In this document: piece after piece, positions 43,570 through 56,310 of the stretch
Numbering within the stretch: the stretch's first letter is position 1
Layout: the number at the start of each line of letters is the position of its first letter
NCBI GenBank assembly: GCA_907163375.1
Contig: CAJQUW010005572.1
Span: 1-64,000, forward strand
From: Prostheceraeus crozeri
Lineage: Eukaryota; Platyhelminthes; Polycladida; Euryleptidae
Length of the DNA stretch: 64,000 bases
Direction of reading: 5' to 3'
Notes under the pieces: model-generated
The model's database searches: none
The model's input: the letters and a program-made list of their open reading frames with translations, nothing else
What the model was told of the DNA's origin: nothing
Made by a program: the position numbers and the translations under genes

Positions 43570-44830
43570 TTTGCGAAATATATTTCAAATAAATAGCCGA
43601 TGGCTTGAAATCGATTTACTTTTGAACTCATCACATTTCGGCGCTGCAATTCTGACCATGTCTCAGCGCAGAAGGATTGAGAATGACTTTCCTAGCCTCA
43701 GAAATGTTCTACTCCCATTGATGGACATGGTCATGAATTTTACGTCATGCGCATACATTTAGATCAAATGACGCCATATCTGATCGTATTGTCTACCGTC
43801 ACTCTCACTATTAATGAATTCGTTCCGTTGTCTTTGACACTTTAGGAATCCTCTTCACATAAGTGCAGTCAAAGCTATTACATCAACAGCTGACAGTAAA
43901 TCCGAAGTTCGAGATAATGAGCTTTCATTAATGGCTACTCGTCACACAAGCGTTTTATATCATTGTTTTACACGTTTTGCGTTTGCTCACTTTGTGCCTC
44001 TATGGAAACCCATCAGCTTCCAGACGCACTCATTCACCGAAACAACATTGACGACAGAGAACCTCAAATACGTGGTTCTATGCAAATGAGGGCAGCATGG
44101 ACAACCGATTTGTACTTCCTTGTTGTAGAGAAAAACAGTAGGCTTCTATTTGATGCTTCTACAACATTTCATACTTCTTCTGAGGCAAAAATTTGTTCGT
44201 GTTTCATAATTAGTATAATTATCAAATGTAAGCCTCTGTTGCTAGAAACCTCATTGAAAAGAATTCGTGTAACATTTCATAGCAAAAAAGTAATCAGGCT
44301 TGCCGTGGATATAGATATCCAAGCAGATCTTCATGGATGGATATAGAAATCTTTGAGATATCCATGGACATCGTAGAGATTTTTTTTTGAATGGATATTT
44401 TCACAAACGCTGTTCCATTATTTCAAATGTGTTGTTAAGAAACATATTTTCACAAATTGTGGCTAAACTATCAAAGCATTAATTTGTGGCACATAATGAT
44501 CACAAAACCTAAGGGAAACTGAATACATCAGCTGAGAATATAGTTCGTCTAGTGGCCGCATCGAACATGAGAAGCAACTTGAAATGAAGCTGGACGTCTA
44601 CTGAGCTGACACATTCCTGAAAATTATCTGGATAATTGCTTGTTGTTCGATTGCTACAATACACCGCTTGATGCGCCGTTCCTTTTAACAGGCAGAAGGT
44701 GAAACTGACGAAGAATAACCTGAACTTGTTTCTATTGATTATATTTTGTATGAATGGTTGGTCGACATTTGGTCCTACAGGATTCACTTCAGGATGAAGC
44801 ATCTCCTGTTCTAAATTTGAATTCTCTTGT
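43570..44830. other. Ferroportin intron 3, no gene recognised
   Basis: A 127-codon plus frame (43963-44346) has no motif or splice context. Several GGATAT / ATATCC words cluster at 44310-44390. Confidence 0.35.
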
Positions 44831-44838
44831 ACTTCTCT

Positions 44839-46285
44839 TGTCCTTTAAAGATAGGATCTGTCATCAAAATTATGGAAGCAAAATGAAATTCTCTTCCTTT
44901 TTTAGTCACGTTTTCAAAAAATGCAAGATAATGAAGGAGATACATAGAAGCCCACGCTTTTTGTCTTCAAGCGTTCTCTAGTTCAAGGAGATTTGCTTAA
45001 CACTAGATAAAAATGTCAAAAATTAGCGATGTTGCGGAACATCCTTACAGTGAATATATTGGAAAGTTACAGAGTAATTGAATGTATATTGCTTGTTTCA
45101 TTTGAATTTGCAACGTTCTGTATTCATCTGCCAATGTGCGAGTGCATAAAATCTAGCCTCAGACAAGAATGAATCCGAAAGGCCGAAAATATTATAGAAA
45201 CAACATTTTATGAAATGTACGAGTAAGAATGTTCTGCTAGAAACTTCGTGTAAAACCTCGCATAAAATTGCTTGAAGTGTAGGTACTAGACACTGTCATG
45301 CTTAGAAAGAAAATCGTCGCTATATTATAGATTTACGAAGTGCGTTGGTCAACTCTTATTATCAGTTCAGGAACAAACTTTTCAGTTTTGATTCCTTTGA
45401 TTTAACTTGTGACAATTGACAACAATTTCATATTGAAAGAATTAAGCAGAAATTGCACACGAGGAGATGTCAAGCCCAAAGGATCGTCAATAGATAGGTC
45501 ATTTATGATTCATGTCAAAACAAAATAAGAAATTGCTGCTCAAGACATCCATCCCACTCTAAACAACAGAGAACAGCTCACGACATATCAACAATCAACA
45601 TATGAAGTTTTGACTATTTCATCTTCGATTTAACATTTTCTATCACGATTTTGTGTTGTGTTTGAAGGGGCAATTTTGTGCGGGGTATTACACGAATTTT
45701 TGCTGACTAAGTTTCTAGCAGAACAATCTTACTCGTGCATTTCATAAAATGTTATTTCTATGATATTTTCGGCCTTACGGATTCATTCTTCTCTGAAGGT
45801 AGATTTCATGCATCTGCTGTTACACTCGTACATTGGCAGATCATTACAAAACGTTGTAAATTGAAATGAAACAAGCAATATGCATTCAATTACTCTGCAA
45901 CCTTCCAATATGTTCACTGTAAAGACGTTCCGCAACATCACCAATTTCTGACACTTTTATCTAGTGTTATGTGGTCTCCGTAGCACAATGGTTAAGTGCT
46001 TAGCCTAGTGATCTTTTGGTCCAGAGGTCGAGCCCCAAAGGTGTCATTGGAAGTCGGCAGGAAGGGCATCCGGACTAAAAGTACTACAACGCTCCATAAG
46101 TCTGACTATGTCAGCACCGTCCAAGCCCCACGTATGGGGAGTGGTGACGTAGAAGCTTCATTTTTTTCATTTATGCAAATCTCCTTGAGATAAAGAACGC
46201 TTAAAGACAAAAAGCGTGTATAAAAAAGGAAGAGAATTTCATTTTGCTTCCACAATTTTGATAACGTATCTTAGCTTTAAAGGAA
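44839..46285. mobile_element. Large palindromic element, about 1.4 kb, with a nested SINE
   Basis: Left arm (about 44839-45270) and right arm (about 45668-46285) are inverted copies: CCTTTAAAG, TGGAAGCAAAATGAAATTC, AAGGAGATTTGC, CACTAGATAAAAATGTC, GTTGCGGAAC, ATTTCATAAAATG and TTCTGCTAGAAAC occur in mirrored order. The loop is about 400 bp. The right arm is longer because a SINE (45973-46168) is inserted between TTATG copies. No coding frame and no clear target duplication. Confidence 0.82.
45973..46168 (+). mobile_element. tRNA-headed SINE, family 1, copy C (nested)
   Basis: GGTCTCCGTAGCACAATGG start, GGTCGAGCCCC, GGAAGGGCATCCGGACTAAA, CACCGTCCAAGCCCC, end AGAAGCTTC then a T run. It splits one arm of the palindrome; TTATG at 45967-45971 and TTATG at 46171-46175 look like its target duplication. 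Confidence 0.88.
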
Positions 46286-46289
46286 GCTG

Positions 46290-47570
46290 AGTAATTAAAT
46301 TCCTTATTAAGTTCCATATCAAAAAAAATCGCACAGCTCGAGGACATTCTTTCCTCAGATATACAAGACACATCACAAGGCTACGAAAATTACTCATTCT
46401 CATCTACAGCTTTTCATGTATCATGATGAATGAAACATTGATGTCTCAGATAATGACGATGCTTTTAATTCTTTTTTATGCAATTCAAAGAACGAAATTA
46501 CATTAATCTTGAGAAACCCGAAAAATACTGAACTTCATCGAAATAGAGATTCACGATCGTTTCAATAAAGACAGACCACAGAATTAGATTCATCTGCGCA
46601 CGCTTCGGTTTCCTAGAAAGGAAGGGTTGCATCTAACCATAATATCGAAATGGCACATCATAGAATTAGAGAACTTGCTCCTTCTCGAATGGATAATTCG
46701 TACCGCTTGCTATTGAAAATGGCAAACAATGAGCTGTCATCAGAGAACACCAGAGCCACTGAGAGATGCGTGCGTGCTGTGATAGCACTTCACACACACC
46801 AAAACACACATCGCTGTCTTGGCTAGCATTCAATTCAGTGTATGCACTATACAGTGAGAAATGCCGAGGAGGCGATGATGAAAACATCAAGTGAGCTAAT
46901 TTTCGTGCGCCTGCTACTTTTTTGAATAATGATCGGAAGAGTCAACATTATGGAGAAAACTTGTGCGCAATGATCTGAATTCTTCGAATCTGAAGGAATT
47001 TTGGCAATCGAAACACCTTGCTGGGAACTCACATTAATCCGCAAGCGACACACGACTTTTTTTCCTATCTCTGTAAGGTATTAGGAATTCCTTTTTGTTA
47101 TCAGTGCCGATAAGTTCCTCGATGTGCCGGCGATTTCGAATCAATCACACTTCTAGCAAACCGAAGCAGATCAACAGAATATCTAATTCTGTGAGACAGT
47201 GATATTGCAAAAGTGAAAGTAAATTAATCTTCAAATATTTATATTTTCAAATACTTTAAATATTGAAATTACCGTATTCAATTTGTTATTTTTTTTAAAA
47301 TGTGAGAGCAAAATATTTCAGAAGCGAGAATCAGCGAGTGCAAAATTGTCAAACTGTATTAAGAGTACGAAAATTGATGAATTTCCATTTGGTTTGTACT
47401 TGCTCTAAACAGTGTATTTATATTTCACAATTTGCTTTAAGTCAATTTAAATGAAATTTGAACACAAAACTGATAACGAAATGAAGGTATTTTAGTTCTC
47501 CAAAATGCTTCTATTTCAATCTGAGGTGACATAATGAAACACACAATATGCAATATGCCTGGTTCAATGT
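46290..47570. other. Ferroportin intron 3, no gene recognised
   Basis: AT-rich, nothing found. Confidence 0.35.
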
Positions 47571-47583
47571 CGCAAAGCTAGTG

Positions 47584-47655
47584 CTGTGGCCTTGTGGTAG
47601 ACTGCTTGCTCTGCGTTCGGTGGGCTTGGATATTTCAAACTTTGATAGGGTCAAA
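47584..47655 (+). mobile_element. Degenerate tRNA-like SINE head
   Basis: GTGGCCTTGTGGTAGACTGC resembles the A-box half of the family-3 SINE at 56.8 kb (GTGGCCTTGTGGCTAGAGGG); the B-box half is decayed (TTTCAAACTTTGATAGGG). Confidence 0.4.
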
Positions 47656-47659
47656 TTTT

Positions 47660-48520
47660 TAAAATAGGTACACTCTGCATTCTTGACGAACACTCAGAAT
47701 GATTAAGAGCGGGATAAAGAAAACTCGTCCATACAGAAGAACTAGTGTACTTTCGAATATAAACAATCTTGGTTTATTTTCCATTTAATTCGCGAATATC
47801 GAGTCTAATCTCTGATAATATCAATTTATGTTCTCTGGATATTCGACGATGAGGGCTATTGGCTAAGTTCATCTCAGCGAAATAGCTGTATGGCTTAATA
47901 ATCGCTTCATGGTTAAAACTGTTGTGTAAATCAAAACAGCCGGATTTACTAAGACCACAAAACAAGGTATATACTGTTAGATTCAATCAGTCAGATATGT
48001 AGCAAGTCGAAAAAAAGTTTTGTGGAACAGATGATGTACCGATGGATGATTTTTCTGAGCAAATTATTGAACACACGTTGAAGTTGTTCAAACATCTCGA
48101 TTTAGAAACCATGAGCACTTTAACAGGAAATCATCAGTATTTCACCAACACACGAGAATTTCATAACATCAATCCAAGATAAGGCTTACATCATCAAAAT
48201 CTACTTAATATTACCAGATCTACAGTATTGAACAAAAGGACATATTTCTTATGTTATCACTTAATGTTGTTTGACTTGCTTTATTCTATCTTACATGAAT
48301 AGAATGACTCATGTACTTGCATAGATATTAACATTTGACATTTTCATTGCCAGACGTAGGTATTCAATGCAACATTGACGCAGATAATTGATTTTGAATT
48401 CAAAAGTTCAAATTCCACAAAATAGCAAATTTTGGCCTTTCTCACAAAACTTGGGTAGAATTTGAATTTTGAATTTGAACTTGCTACTTTTGTCACTGAT
48501 CACATTTTATCTCTGTCAGT
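47660..48520. other. Ferroportin intron 3, no gene recognised
   Basis: Nothing convincing before the Tc1 relic. Confidence 0.35.
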
Positions 48521-48524
48521 AAGC

Positions 48525-49630
48525 ATGGACATCTCACCAGAGACGCGTAGTAAGATTGTGACACTCAGACAGTACACGAAAATGACTCAACGCGCTATCG
48601 CATCTGAATGCTCGGTTTCGCTTGGTGCAGTGAATAACATTTTGAAATTGCATCAAAATACGGACAGCCTTTAACCGCGACGCATTGGTAGATGTGGAAG
48701 AAAAAAGAAGACAATGCCACGAGATGATTCAAAGATTATCAGGATGAGCAGACTCAACCCAAGAACGACAAGTCATGAGCTTAAGGTCGAAATTGAACAT
48801 ATGCCGGGGTATCTATTGACAGCTCAACTGTGCGTCGACGGTTGCTCGCGGTTGGGAGGAAAGCTCGTCGACCACTTAAGAAATCCATATTAACAGTTAA
48901 AATGAGGAAAACCCGTTTGAAGTGGGCCAAGCATTATAAGAACTGGACCGTCGAAGATTGGGGTCGAGTTGTCTTTTCAGGCGAGTGTCACTTTAAAGCA
49001 AAAGGATATCATTATCAGTTTGTTCGACGAAGTACCGGAGAGCCGGTTCAGACTGCACACATGAACCAGTCATTCAAACATCCACCAAAGCAAATGTTTT
49101 GGGAGTGCTTCTCATACAAGGGACCCGAATGTCTCATTACAATCGAGGGGATGATGAATTCCGATCGATATGTTCATTTGATTGAAACTCGGATTGTCTC
49201 TGAGTTGGAACGAACGCCGAACGCAATTTTCCAACAAGATTTGGCACCGTGCCATACAAGCCGAAAAACCAAAGCTTGTCTTGAAGAGAACAATATTTGC
49301 GTCCTCGATTGGCCGGGAAACTACCGTGATGTGTCTCCGATCGAAAATTTGTGGCATATCTGCAAAGCGCAACTGAGAAAGATTGATTGCTCATCAAAAC
49401 AAAAGATGATAGCAGCTCTTACTAAGGTATGGTTCCATGATGAAAAGATCTCAACAGTGTGCGAAAAATTGGTCGATTCAATGCCAAGACGTGTCTCAGC
49501 ATTCCTGAAGGCCAAGGGTGGCCACATTATGTATTGAAAGACAATATTTCATTTTACATTAAAAATAAAATTCAATCATGCTGGAATTCATGTATTTTTA
49601 CTTTTGTTCACATTAATTTGCACAACACTG
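48525..49630 (+). pseudogene. Tc1-like transposase, broken, first catalytic Asp lost; 3' end present
   Basis: ATG 48525 starts MDISPETRSKIVTLRQYTKM, then the helix-turn-helix TQRAIASECSVSLGAVNNIL. A TAA at 48672-48674, then a frameshift near 48798-48810, break the frame. The rest (48830-49537) has VEDWGRVVFSGECHF, where the usual SDE reads SGE, so the first catalytic Asp is Gly; FQQDLAPCHTS (second Asp) and SPIENLW (Glu) are intact, and it ends ALKAKGGHIMY-like at 49535. The right inverted end, minus-strand CAGTGTTGTGCAAATTAATG, finishes at 49630 before a TA. The matching left end was not found. Confidence 0.85.
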
Positions 49631-49639
49631 TATGTCAAT

Positions 49640-52000
49640 ATTCCATGCTAAGTATTGTCTTGAAATTTTGTCTATCTGCTACAACGTACTGTTGAACTGA
49701 TATTCTGTCAGTCGGAGTAATGAGTAAACAATCTTGTTTAATTCGTGCAAAAGCCAGAGACAGTTTAGACTTACGTAATTAGCTAAATTGTAATTCGCAA
49801 AAAGATCAGTAAAATGAAACGTTATCACTTATATTTTCCTAATTTACATTGATCTTAAAAATAAATGCCTATCCAATTTAGATTGTGTAGAAAGTAACTC
49901 CGGACTTTTTTTTAAGCAGTATATATCTATTTAAAATGAAAGATACATATGACTTTTCAGCATAAAAAAGCAATTCACAACAACGGTTTTTCGGTTTGTC
50001 TCTCCATCCCACTTTTACACAACCAATTGTGCGATATTAGTACATAATAACATAAAAATTGTCATTTATTCTTTATACATAATTATTTATCAATTCTAAT
50101 CATCGACCTGCTATAAAGTACAAGTAGTAATATAATAATCTGAAAATACTACAATGACACTATTTCGTATAATTTATGATAATCCAAATTTTTATAAACC
50201 AATGAATTAGTTAGAGAAAAATTTCCAACTGTGTAAAATTAGGTGATAAGTTTGACCCATCCCAAATAAAATGCAACCTGACCAACTTCAAATTGACTGC
50301 TTTATTGATAAAATTGTATGGCTGGAGTATTGTACGAGACGGTTTCTCGAGAGGTGGTGCAAATTCTTTCAGTATTTGCTGATAACTTCGACTGCTGACT
50401 GTTGAGAGTTGACAAGACTTTCAAAAGATATGGTCTAATTATGAGTGATGGTGAAAACGCACACCAAACAATGACTAGCGGTAGGTTTGGTCAAGTCATG
50501 AATTTAAGTGTTCTGTTTGGTGACCAGATGAATGCTTGATGAGCACATAGCGTACGTCACAATCCATATTGAAGCGCGTTTCTTCCGACCACAGCATTGA
50601 TGATTGGAATCTCGGATGCATTTGCACCTTTCAGGCATCCAGTTCGCAAAATGAGGTCTATTTCGGGACCAACTTCCTTCAAATCAAGTCATGTCCGCAT
50701 TCGCTACGGATTCCGAGGCAGATATTCTGGTATCAATTTATCAAAACGTTGATTTTGGTATATTGTATCCATTGACAAGTCGCGTGACGAAGAAATTCAA
50801 GATTCATTCTCCAACTGCAACTTTTGGCTAGTTGTGAAACCTCTTCAACTTTCTCTTCTGATTAGGATGATCTATCAGCCGTGTCTTCGTCCAGTACATT
50901 TCCAGTGAAAAGATCAGCTGCACTCAAAAAAACAAAATGAGTTCAATTCCAAAGCTACGCGATACAAAAAGGTGCCCCACTTGTGAATTTTCACGACAAT
51001 GACAGAAACTGGTCTCACTATCATCTAGTTCCCAAGTATGCATCTGAGACTCAAAACCAACAAAAAGATACCACCAAATGGGAGCAATTTTCATTCCTGA
51101 TTTCGATGTTCTGTTAAAAAGTGCAATTTTGTGCTTAATCAAGAAAGTAATGATGCTACTGTACATTACAAGTACCATGCACAAGAAGTACATGCAGATG
51201 CAAATAAGAGCGGACAAAAGCCATGAATAGCTATGAGCATGAATTACCCCTCAAATACCTGAGGGATGCCCAGTGGACCCCGGAGACATACTTTTCTTTT
51301 TCGCTTTTTCTGCTGGGGATATATCAACCGACAATTTACATACAATAGTCAACTAGTAGCGAAATTGATAGATTATAATCAATACTTCAAGTGATTCAAA
51401 TAGAAAATAATTAAGAAAACAGGTTCCACTGAAATTTGAAGAGGCAAATGGACGCAGAATGCTAAAAAAGAATTAGAAGTTGAAGATACGCAAGAACTTA
51501 ATAACCGCACAACAAATTGGGAACATCATACAAACGACCGCTGATTGAGATAAATCAAATAGAATTACTGTTGTCCCACGCTGGATAACAGTGACCGGGC
51601 TCCAGCGGTGAAACTACCCTTCATCGTCAACATCACCATTAATGATGACAGTATGCATTTCATTTCCGGCTAGCTACAAATTAGTGCGCGGGCAAAATGC
51701 ATCAAATAATGACTCTGATGACAGTATAGCTTAGATATAGATACAAATCATATTTCTTCACGAGTCAGATGGATAATCAGAAATCACCCGCGGAAAAATG
51801 TTAGAATTTTCATTACACGTGAAAATGACAATCATTTCCTGTGACCACTGTTGTAGCCGAAAGTGATTTATAAAACACAAATCGGGTTTACGTAATGTTC
51901 AAAAGGTCGCTGGTTTTATTAAAACCAACCATGAGTGACGACATATTTTTATTCAGCTTTAGAAAGAATTCTTAAGGGATATTCTTTTCATCCAATCAAA
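49640..52000. other. Ferroportin intron 3, exon-3 side, no gene recognised
   Basis: AT-rich; a few plus frames near 50.6 kb have no motif. Confidence 0.35.
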
Positions 52001-52022
52001 TTGCATCTCATCTCTGTCTCAC

Positions 52023-52182
52023 CCTTCAAGCGCTCAGCTTTATCGATCATATCACCAATGATAGCTCCGAAGATTAGACTTCCGCCACTGTAGAGAAATC
52101 CATAAATTGCTGTCAATTCCAAAGAAGTAGGATACAAAGCAATCATGTATACACCGATGGCAAAATTCCACATACGATCTCC
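52023..52182 (-). CDS. SLC40A1: Ferroportin exon 3 (helices 1-2)
   Basis: Acceptor TTGCTTTCAG, donor AAGG|GTGAGA, 160 bases. Encodes GDRMWNFAIGVYMIALYPTS, then LTAIYGFLYSGGSLIFGAII and GDMIDKAERLK. The GDRMW start, LTAxYG and GAIIGDxxDKxxRLK are nearly invariant in ferroportins; the Asp of GDRMW is an iron-site residue in the human protein, and a glycine in GAIIGD is a human disease position. It starts in phase 0, directly after the codon for Trp in exon 2, and ends in phase 1. Two hydrophobic helices fit. Confidence 0.93.
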
Positions 52183-52339
52183 CTGAAAGCAACAGGTATT
52201 ATAGACACGAGAATATACAAGCGTGTTTCTCTGCATCTAAATTTCAAAAAAACAAATTCCTTCATTATGGGTTATACTACATTACTCGGATGACAATACC
52301 AATCTTGTCTAGATTAAGCTTCAATTAATATTAGTTTAA

Positions 52340-52945
52340 ATAAGATATCAACCAGAGGAACTCTGGATTTTAATCGCCAAATTTTTCATTCCCAACATAG
52401 AAGTTAATGGCCAACAAGGATTTAAAGAATGATGGACATCATAGTCGCCAATCAACACAAAATACCAAGGAAATTAATATTAGAAGAAGAAATAAATAAA
52501 TTTGGAGCCAAATGTATTCATTGCCAACATAGAAGCTAATAATCAAGGAGGATTTTAAGGAAATGGATAGCATAGTCGCCAAAACAAAAGAACCCATTGA
52601 CATTACAATTAGGCTACTCGAATTATCATAACGTGAATAGTCATGTAGTATTTTCATGTAGTAATTCATGTATTACTTCAACTTTTATTGCTTGAATGAT
52701 GAAACAAGAGATTCTATGGTAATACGTCATTGATATCTTTGAGATGGTTCAAATTCTATAAATATCAATACAAATATCCAATTCCTCATTGAACCAATGC
52801 TTAACCACAGATATGTAAATTTGACTCGCATTGAAATAATGCTTATCACTAGAAATCTCTACTACCCTACCCGCCAGATGTAGCTGTCACATATACAAAT
52901 ATCAACCAGAGGAACATTGGATTTTAATAGCCAAATTTCTCATCG
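52340..52945. repeat. Short dispersed direct repeats near exon 3
   Basis: ATATCAACCAGAGGAAC followed by TGGATTTTAATnGCCAAAT occurs near 52346 and 52901; a second unit (CCAACATAGAAGnTAAT ... AAGGA..ATTT..A..GGA..CATAGTCGCC) occurs near 52393 and 52527. They look like a partly scrambled duplication. No gene. Confidence 0.65.
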
Positions 52946-53239
52946 ATGCGATCGACAAATGAGATGACAGAATCATCAAAGTGCGATAATCAGAAATTAT
53001 AGGTCTCAGATATCCGTATAATTGTAATAAGACCACAACTTCACAGCCATCATGCCTCGTCACTTCAGTTTCAAAGTAGAAATAAAACATACATGACATA
53101 CAGCCATTTGAATTTCCGACAACATATACATGAAATTACAAAGAAAGCATAATCTCGTATTCATATTGAGACACTTGAAGCCCTTTCTGCCCACTAATTG
53201 CATTCGAAGCATATAAGAATATTCTGCGCCAGTCTTTAT

Positions 53240-53735
53240 AAATACCAGTACATCAAATTCAAGTATTATGACAAGAGTACAAGATAGGGCGCATAAAGTG
53301 ATTTGTGGATCTTCTGCATGTTCATGTAATGGTTTCCTTCCTCTTGAATATCGACGTGCTATGATCGGTATTCAGATGTTCAAAGCTATGACACAATATT
53401 TGGATCATCCTTTACATCATATGGTACCCCGAAAACTCAAATTCACAAACAAATTCTCCATTCCCGAAAACAAAAATCCAACGCGTTCACGCTCATTCAT
53501 TGTGTCAATAGTCAAATTTGTGAATGATGGCTTTTAATGTTTTATGTATTCATACTTCATTCCACTTACTTTTAAGATATTGGTTTATAGACAATCAATT
53601 CTATGGCTTACAAATTATGAACTGTTGCATGCAAAATTCGTGTGAGTAATAGTTTCATGACAGTTGCTTGTATTTGGCCTCACGATTTTCATTATTGAGG
53701 CTTTGATGAAGGAATAAACGCCTTCTATTCTATTC
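53240..53735 (+). pseudogene. CR1/Jockey-like LINE, 3' terminal fragment
   Basis: The frame ends MTRVQDRAHKVICGSSACSC, PLEYRRAMIGIQMFKAM, HPLHHMVP, FSIPENKNPTRSRSFIVSIV, a pattern seen at the very C-terminus of CR1/Jockey-superfamily reverse transcriptases (xxVQNRAxRxI...HPLHxLLP...RTxxFFPxxV). The tail GGAATAAACGCC then TTCTATTCTATTCT is a short tandem-repeat 3' end. No catalytic domain remains. Confidence 0.72.
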
Positions 53736-53739
53736 TAAA

Positions 53740-54326
53740 CAATAGAAATTTACTTTCATTCAACCACAATTTAGCAGATAACTATGTTGAAAATTTTGTA
53801 TCGAGTTCATTTGATAAAAGAATCCTGGATCTGTGATGCCCTTGAACACAAAAAGTTGATCACCTACAAGTTTTAAATCTAAAACTTACTCATGGATATG
53901 ATATGATAATCTTCACATGATTAGAGCTTGCATATAGAGTAGAAAACAGCATAAAGTATACTTGTACCAAAAATAAGCAATTGTTTAGAATGCAAAAATC
54001 ATAAAATGCTCCTTTAGTATGAAGAAATTCATATCAAATAAGAAAATAACCAGAACTGATCCCATGTTATATCAAAAACAGAGCTGCATAGAAAAACTAC
54101 TAGGTCCAATGGGCCCTCACCTAGTGATTAAATAGATAATATAATAGTGATAGAGCAAATAGTGATCTTAACTATACAGATTGGCACTTTAGATTGGCGA
54201 ATTATGTCGCAATATTAATATTAAATTGTCAAATTTAGCTAATCTGTCTCAAAATTTTTGCGCATATTTCACATTGCACGTCTATTTACCATCTATAAGG
54301 CACTTTGAGTCGGATTGTGAGATTGC
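53740..54326. other. Ferroportin intron 2, no gene recognised
   Basis: AT-rich, nothing found before the SINE. Confidence 0.35.
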
Positions 54327-54521
54327 GGTCTCCGTGGCACAGTGCTTACGTGCTTGGCCTTCCGATCCTTTGGTTCAGAGGTCGAGCCCCGAAAGCGTCA
54401 TTGGAAGTCGGCAGGAAGGGCATCCGGACTAAAAGTAACACCACGCTCCAGAAAAGTCTGACTGTGTCAGCGCCGTCAAAGCCCCCAGCATGGGGGAGTG
54501 ATGACGTTAAAGCTTCAGTCA
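54327..54521 (+). mobile_element. tRNA-headed SINE, family 1, copy D
   Basis: GGTCTCCGTGGCACAGTGC start, GGTCGAGCCCC, GGCAGGAAGGGCATCCGGAC, AAAAGTCTGACTGTGTC, GCCCCCAGCATGGGGGAGTG hairpin, end TTAAAGCTTC and a T-rich tail. It is closest to the apparent family consensus. Confidence 0.88.
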
Positions 54522-54529
54522 TTTTTTTC

Positions 54530-56240
54530 AGTCTAAAAGAATATTATTTTGATGTCTACGTAGGCCTACATGTAATTTGATTCGATAATTCTGCAATTCC
54601 GTCTCGTTCGACACAGCTTTAACGTTACGTTTTAGCAAGTTTGTCGAGCTAAACAAGAGCTAGTCGAAGCAGCTGAATGCTACACAATAGCTCAAATTAC
54701 GTTGTGGTTGTAGGATTGGGCTCCTGAAAACGTTTTGACTGAAGAGGTGATATGAACTCGAGCTTCTATGATTTTCAGTCTTCAGGTCCGGGCTAGTTCA
54801 AGTTTGAACAAGAATTGGTCATTATAGGGCTCAATATCTTCTGTGATCCTTTTTTACATGTACAAGTATGACCTGTGAGTCGAGATGTTTTCGCCTAATA
54901 TATGCTGTTGTGACTTTACTCTGCGAAAACTATTGAAGGATAGCAACTGCGGACAGTGATGGGAACGAAGCATTATTGGAATGACAACGTCATGATATAA
55001 TTTTTCAATGACTTGTTGAAACAGTTGTGTTATTGCTTTCTGAAAATTAAGATGGAACCGATAGAATCTGTTGATTTTCAGCTCATGAAAGTTGGTGCTT
55101 TCCCGGACTCAGGATTTACGTACAGGGACGATTGACAGAGGTTCCGTCTGTTACAGATGAGATTCAAAGGACTTCTACAAGTCTGAAGTTACGAACCTAG
55201 TTTCCATCATCAAACCACCTTTCTGACAAAACAAGATCGTTGTGAAATCGCACATCAAATCAACATTCACAAACTAACTCACAACAACTCACAATCTAAC
55301 AATCTAGCGTCTAAATGTCATACGAAATAGGTCGAGTTATGAAGCGGACTAAGGATGAAGTAGACTATAATTATCTCAGAAAATGAAGACGTTTAATTTG
55401 ACTGCTTATTATATTGAGCGCCATGGACGAAGAACGGGGAAGCTGGTAAGTAGGTGTTCAATGGCTATCCAAAAATGTCTTTTTTGGCATGCATATACTT
55501 TCTTATTATTCAACAGAACAGATGGTAATATGGCCAGCTTTCTTCATTTATCTCGATATTTCGTTGCTTGGGTAACATTATTATGTGATACATTGCACTC
55601 TTGAAATCGCATTCACAATTGATAACTTTTGCTTACCCCATAGTTTGCTAACCTTCCATCATTCCGGTGGTTACAAGGTTTTCTAAGTACTTTACCTACA
55701 ACAAGCCCGAAAAATATCACGTGGCATCTTTGATATTATTTAGAGAAACTGTCGATTTGGAAGACTTCTTCGTTCCTCATGTTAAGAATCAACGAGATCT
55801 TCAGTACAACTCGGTTAAGCAAACTGCAACTTAAAAAGCTACAGTAGGCCTGCGCAAATTTTTAATGATTCGATTCGAATCAAAGTTTGCAGATTCGTAG
55901 GTCCATAAAACAAAGGTTATTAGGAAATTCTTTATAATCTTGTAAAATATAATGTCTCACACATTATTGGAACAGCTGCTTTTGCAAGTAAATCCTCCAC
56001 ATTTAACATGCGTTTGTCTGAGTAGTTCGTCTAATCCATTCCCTAATGAATTTTACCAATAGAATTTTGCACCCGACCACGACTTGCACGTGGCAATGAA
56101 ATTGCACTGTATTGGTAGCACTAATAGCAACCATTAACGCCAAAGTGGTTGCAAGTCAAAAAGCGAAAGTAAGTGCTGCTAAGTAATGCAAAGAAATGGA
56201 TCGTTAAAATGAGAAACTTATTTGTGAAATAATTCCTCTT
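54530..56240. other. Ferroportin intron 2, exon-2 side, no gene recognised
   Basis: Nothing convincing; a 73-codon plus frame at 55383 has no motif. Confidence 0.35.
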
Positions 56241-56242
56241 AC

Positions 56243-56310
56243 CCATGATGTGATGAAGCAGCAGACGTACATCAGAAATCGATTGCTGATTAGGAATGCC
56301 TTCAACCTCT
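56243..56310 (-). CDS. SLC40A1: Ferroportin exon 2 (start of helix 1)
   Basis: Acceptor CTTTCAG, donor TGG|GTAAGA, 68 bases. After two bases finishing the codon from exon 1 it encodes RLKAFLISNRFLMYVCCFIT then SW, which aligns with the vertebrate segment [21 protein letters not shown] that directly precedes GDRMW. The Trp codon ends the exon in phase 0 and exon 3 starts with GDRMW, so the join is exact. A short exon found only through its frame and splice sites. The hammerhead SINE pair begins 276 bp upstream of its acceptor. Confidence 0.85.

Noticed and set aside
44509-44802. 97-residue minus-strand ORF
   Set aside because: No recognisable motif; it partly overlaps the outer edge of the palindromic element.
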